A DNA stretch of 58,055 nucleotides from Rhodospirillales bacterium (GTDB lineage Bacteria > Pseudomonadota > Alphaproteobacteria > Rhodospirillales > Defluviicoccaceae), in assembly GCA_007695045.1 (NCBI GenBank), contig REEP01000123.1, positions 1 to 58,055 on the forward strand, written 5' to 3'. The position numbers were made by a program, and so were the translations under genes. Shown piece after piece: positions 55,167 to 58,055 of the stretch. How positions within the stretch are numbered: position 1 is the first letter of the stretch; the number at the start of each line of letters is the position of its first letter. The notes under the pieces are model-generated. The model did not search any database. It was given only the letters and a program-made list of their open reading frames with translations, and was not told where the DNA came from.

Positions 55167-55831
55167 GTCCCTGGCTCCGCACCGCGGGCCGAGGGTGTGA
55201 CCCTGCTCATGGCGCCCGGGAAAATCACCAGCCGGGCCTGGCCCGTGAACGCCACCGTATCGCCCCCATCGCTGACGCTGAATCCTTCGGCCGTGATGGT
55301 CCCGACCGGACCTTGACCGCGGACCGGCTTCGAACCGGACACGGTATTCTCGATCAGATCCACCTGCGCCTCGCTGCTCTCGAATAGGTAGCCGGCATCG
55401 TGAAACAATTTGACCGCTCCGGACAGCCTCAGGGCCTGGCTGTCCACGACGTACTCACCCTGATCGGCCGTCACCATCACCCAGGTGCCGTTGGCCATCA
55501 CCATGTCGGCTTCGGGGGCATCCAGCATCACGACGGCCTGGCCCGCGCCCAGGTTGTGCACGGCATCGGCGGTGATTTGAAAGGGACGGTTTTCGCCATC
55601 GGCACCGACGTAGCGGGCCTTGACCATGCTCGCCTCGCTGCGGTCTCCGTCGGTAATCGTCGCCTGGCCGGGTGCGCCCGGCCCGCCTGTCAGGTACGGC
55701 CACAGCAGCACCGCAGCCATGAGCAGGACGGCAACCAGGGGCAAGACGACTTTGAGCCCGACGATCAGGACCGCACGGCGTGACCAAGGCTGCCGCGAGC
55801 GGATCGGAACGGCCAAAGTTCGCGCGCTCAC
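55163..55831 (-). CDS. lptC: LPS export protein LptC
   Basis: 222 residues. One N-terminal membrane anchor (about 20-45, VLIVGLKVVLPLVAVLLMAAVLLWPYL) is followed by a periplasmic domain with GENRPFQITADAVHNLG, the LptC/OstA-like jellyroll seen in alphaproteobacteria. The GTG at 55831 overlaps the kdsD stop by four bases. The longer frame open upstream is a shadow of kdsD. Confidence 0.9.
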   Translation of the reverse strand: MSARTLAVPIRSRQPWSRRAVLIVGLKVVLPLVAVLLMAAVLLWPYLTGGPGAPGQATITDGDRSEASMVKARYVGADGENRPFQITADAVHNLGAGQAVVMLDAPEADMVMANGTWVMVTADQGEYVVDSQALRLSGAVKLFHDAGYLFESSEAQVDLIENTVSGSKPVRGQGPVGTITAEGFSVSDGGDTVAFTGQARLVIFPGAMSRVTPSARGAEPGT

Positions 55832-56817
55832 GTGATGCCCGCCCTGAGGCAGTCGTGGACGTGGACCACGCCAACCGGCCCGTCGCCCTCCACCGCAAAC
55901 AGGTTGGTGATCTTCCGGGCATTCATGATTCCCAGCGCCTCTCCGGCCAGGGCCTCGGCGGAGATGGTCTTCGGGTTCGGCGTCATGATCTCGGTCACCG
56001 TGCGGTTCAGCAGGTCGGGGGCCATGTGGCGGCGCAGATCGCCGTCGGTGACCAAGCCGGCCAAGCGGCCATCGCCGTCGACCACGCCGACACAGCCGAG
56101 GCTCTTGGTCGTCATCACGATCAGGACTTCCGCCATCATCGTGTCCGGGCCGACCAGGGGCATCTCGTCGCCCGTGTGCATGATGTCGGCAACCCGGAGC
56201 AGGCGGCGGCCCAGCATGCCGCCCGGATGCAGCAACTGGAAATCGCTGGCGGAGAAGCCGTTGCGTTCCAGCATGGCAACGGCAAGGGCATCGCCCAGGG
56301 CCAGCATCATCGTGGTGGAGGTGGTCGGCGCCAAGCCCATGGGGCACGCTTCGGCCGCCGGCGGCAGCAGGAGGACCATATCGGCGGTGCGGGCGAGGGT
56401 GCTGTCCAATCTGGCCGTCATCGCCACCAGCGGGATGGCGAATCGCTTGACATGGGCGAGGATCGCCGCGAGTTCCGCAGTTTCGCCCGAGTTGGAGAGT
56501 GCCAGCACCACATCGCGGGCGGTGATCATGCCGAGATCGCCGTGCGCCGCCTCCGCCGGATGCACAAAAAGGGCCGGCGTGCCGGTGGAGGCCAGCGTGG
56601 CGGCGATCTTGTGGGCGATGTGACCGCTTTTGCCCATTCCGGTCACGACCACCCGGCCTTGCATGGCGGCAATGACGTCGAGGGTCCGGCTGAACGCGCC
56701 GTCGATGCCACGGGCCAGCAAATCCAGGCCCCGTGCCTCCAACGCCAGAACACGCCGCGCTGCGCTTACGTCAGCGGATCCGCTTGTTCGTTGCGACTGC
56801 GCAATGGATGCCATCAC
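55828..56817 (-). CDS. kdsD: Arabinose-5-phosphate isomerase (KpsF/GutQ family)
   Basis: 329 residues. SIS domain (about 45-175) with VVVTGMGKSGHIAHKIAATLASTGTPALFVHPAEAAHGDLGM-type signature and LALSNSGETAEL, then two CBS domains from about 210 (DIMHTGDEMPLV and EIMTPNPKTISAEAL). It converts ribulose 5-phosphate to arabinose 5-phosphate, the KdsA substrate. It heads the lptCAB run with direct overlap, consistent with joint control of Kdo supply and LPS export. Confidence 0.95.
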   Translation of the reverse strand: MMASIAQSQRTSGSADVSAARRVLALEARGLDLLARGIDGAFSRTLDVIAAMQGRVVVTGMGKSGHIAHKIAATLASTGTPALFVHPAEAAHGDLGMITARDVVLALSNSGETAELAAILAHVKRFAIPLVAMTARLDSTLARTADMVLLLPPAAEACPMGLAPTTSTTMMLALGDALAVAMLERNGFSASDFQLLHPGGMLGRRLLRVADIMHTGDEMPLVGPDTMMAEVLIVMTTKSLGCVGVVDGDGRLAGLVTDGDLRRHMAPDLLNRTVTEIMTPNPKTISAEALAGEALGIMNARKITNLFAVEGDGPVGVVHVHDCLRAGIT

Positions 56818-56958
56818 CGCCCTGTCCGTCTATCCCCATCGGATAAAAAGTAATCCTGCCGTCATTCAGGCGCAAATGTGTCGTTGCGCGGCATACGCCA
56901 GGCAGGGCCCAAGCCGGCATCGGCGCCGGCCGGCCGTGCGGTGCCAAAGAGCTCAAAC

Positions 56959-56992
56959 GGCCAGGGAGCTCTGAAGGCCAGGGAGCTCTGAA
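56959..56992. repeat. 17-bp perfect tandem repeat between kdsD and rnd
   Basis: GGCCAGGGAGCTCTGAA occurs twice in a row, ending two bases before the rnd stop codon. A related AAAGAGCTCAAAC lies just beside it. Confidence 0.9.
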
Positions 56993-56994
56993 GA

Positions 56995-57636
56995 CTAGTG
57001 AGCGAAAATGTCCTCGTCTGGCCAGCCGGCAAGGTCGAGGAGGGCGCGATGCGGCAGAAACTCGAAGCACGCGCGGGCCAAGTCGACCCGGCCCTCACGC
57101 GCCAGCATCGCGTCGAGTTTCGCTTTCAGCGCGTGCAGGTAAAGGACGTCGCCGGCGGCGTAGCGTTGCTGGTCCTCGCTCAGCGCCTCGGCGCCCCAAT
57201 CCGACGATTGCTGTTCCTTGGCAAGCTCGATTCCCAGCAGTTCCCGACACAGGTCCTTGAGGCCATGGCGATCGGTATAGGTGCGGGCCAGGCGCGACGC
57301 GATCTTGGTGCAATAGACCGGACGGCAAGTCACGCCGAGGGCGCGGCTCAGCATGGCGATGTCGAACCGGCCGAAATGAAACAGCTTGGTCACCGCCGGA
57401 TCGTTGAGCAAGGCTCGCAGGTTGGGCGCCGCGCGCGCCGTTTCCTCGGGCGAACCCGCCGGATTGGAGAACTGCACCAGGTGGCAGACGCCGTCACCGG
57501 CGGAAAGCTGCAGCAGACACAGCCGGTCCCGTTCGGGCTTCAGCCCCATCGTTTCGGTGTCGATGGCGACGGTGTCGGCGAAGCGGACCGCCGCGGGCAG
57601 ATCGTCCCGATGGAGATGGATGGCGGCCACGGTCAT
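56995..57636 (-). CDS. rnd: Ribonuclease D-type 3'-5' exonuclease
   Basis: 213 residues, the short alphaproteobacterial form: only the DEDD exonuclease domain, no HRDC domains. Exo I is VAIDTETMGL, Exo II is FHFGRFDIAML, and Exo III is QQRYAAGDVLYLHAL with the Tyr of the DEDDy type. It would trim tRNA 3' ends. The ATG at 57636 is chosen over an in-frame start 11 codons upstream by the conserved start MTVAAIHLH. tRNA-Leu lies just upstream on the same strand. Confidence 0.92.
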   Translation of the reverse strand: MTVAAIHLHRDDLPAAVRFADTVAIDTETMGLKPERDRLCLLQLSAGDGVCHLVQFSNPAGSPEETARAAPNLRALLNDPAVTKLFHFGRFDIAMLSRALGVTCRPVYCTKIASRLARTYTDRHGLKDLCRELLGIELAKEQQSSDWGAEALSEDQQRYAAGDVLYLHALKAKLDAMLAREGRVDLARACFEFLPHRALLDLAGWPDEDIFAH

Positions 57637-57701
57637 GACGGTTCCCGACGCATGGCCGGCGCATCGCACAGGGATTGCGGAGCGGCCTGAGAGAGCGGTT
57701 T

Positions 57702-57788
57702 TGGTGCCCAGGAGAAGACTCGAACTTCCACGGCCTTGCGGCCACAGGTACCTGAAACCTGCGCGTCTACCAATTCCGCCACCTGGGC
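57702..57788 (-). tRNA. tRNA-Leu (anticodon CAG)
   Basis: 87-nt class-II tRNA. The acceptor GCCCAGG pairs with CCTGGGC. The D-arm is TGGCGGAATTGGTAGACGC. The anticodon stem CAGGT/ACCTG closes the loop TTCAGGT, giving anticodon CAG. The long variable arm is TGGCCGCAAGGCCGT-like, the T-loop is GTTCGAGTC and CCA is encoded. It reads CUG. Confidence 0.96.
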
Positions 57789-57827
57789 AGGGTGGAGGCG
57801 CGACGCCGCGTGCGTCACACCGTCGTT

Positions 57828-57856
57828 AGCTAAGGTCGTGGACATGTTTGTGTCAA
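57828..57856 (-). promoter_or_regulatory. Candidate promoter of tRNA-Leu
   Basis: A perfect TTGACA (minus strand, 57856-57851) is followed after 17 bases by TTAGCT, inside the palindrome TTAGCTAA, 40 bp before the tRNA 5' end. The -35 is ideal, the -10 weak. Confidence 0.45.
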
Positions 57857-58055
57857 CACCGCTGTCACGGCAACCGGATACGCGGCGATTCGGAACCGGC
57901 ATTCGTCACCGCTTCACGCCAACGCCGTCCCTGGGCCGCACCGCAGACTGTCGACTTGTAACTTGACCGGAGCGTCATCGTGTAAGCTGCGAGGCGCGGT
58001 GGCGACCGGCGGGTTCGAGACCATGGTGGCGGCCGGCCTCGCCGGCGCCGGCCTG

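Noticed and set aside
58022-58055. Start of a plus-strand gene at the window edge (ATGGTGGCGGCC...)
   Set aside because: Only eleven codons are visible, Ala/Gly-only, without a ribosome site; it cannot be supported.

Overview
The window reads as chromosomal DNA of a high-GC, Gram-negative alphaproteobacterium, most likely a Rhodospirillales-type organism. The grounds are: the gene order tpiA-secG-pyrG-kdsA; the cluster rnd-kdsD-lptC-lptA-lptB-rpoN; an RpoH with the LFFNLR box; an SD-led infC with no conventional start; Kdo/heptose lipopolysaccharide genes; and a PEP-CTERM protein-sorting substrate. No rRNA, CRISPR array, intact insertion sequence or prophage was seen. The species cannot be named from sequence reading alone.

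Layout. 1-5.8 kb is a tightly overlapping TonB-dependent uptake operon (receptor, periplasmic binding protein, FecCD permease, ATPase, TonB), probably for cobalamin. 5.8-9.8 kb is mixed: a small unknown protein, tRNA-Ala(GGC), an orphan 5'-truncated HigA-like antitoxin, a DsrE-like/rhodanese exported sulfur pair, a VapBC-type toxin-antitoxin pair and an orphan ParA. 9.9-14.9 kb holds membrane proteins, a lipoprotein, an SDR, an acyl-CoA dehydrogenase and a small hypothetical. 15-20.4 kb holds two large unusual genes: a Wza-like export protein fused to a beta-barrel, and a single-chain restriction-methyltransferase. 20.5-25.8 kb has clpB with a candidate sigma-32 promoter, gmhA-gmhB and a DPM/GtrA glycosyltransferase. 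25.8-30.3 kb has a UbiD-like decarboxylase and a multi-domain PHB-depolymerase-type esterase.

30.5-34.2 kb is tpiA-secG-pyrG-kdsA. Directly after kdsA, where eno is common in relatives, lies a PEP-CTERM gene with a textbook sigma-54 promoter, paired upstream palindromes and a terminator. It is bracketed by direct copies of an intergenic repeat. 36-40.4 kb is a ugp-type ABC operon. 40.5-45.4 kb has a META-domain protein, then a penicillin-acylase-family lipoprotein followed by a GH3-family amide synthetase. 45.4-51.8 kb has rpoH, a hemerythrin-like protein, a Bcr/CflA MFS exporter, thrS and infC. 51.9-57.8 kb is the minus-strand rnd-kdsD-lptCAB-rpoN cluster and tRNA-Leu(CAG).

How the parts fit. 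gmhAB, kdsA, kdsD and lptABC serve LPS synthesis and export. RpoH probably drives clpB. RpoN, encoded at 51.9-53.4 kb, is the sigma factor expected to read the PEP-CTERM promoter at 35.4 kb. The Wza/beta-barrel fusion and the PEP-CTERM protein probably belong to the same surface-polysaccharide/exosortase biology, although no exosortase gene lies in the window. Short tandem duplications (11-17 bp) recur in intergenic gaps, pointing to slippage as a common mutational mode.
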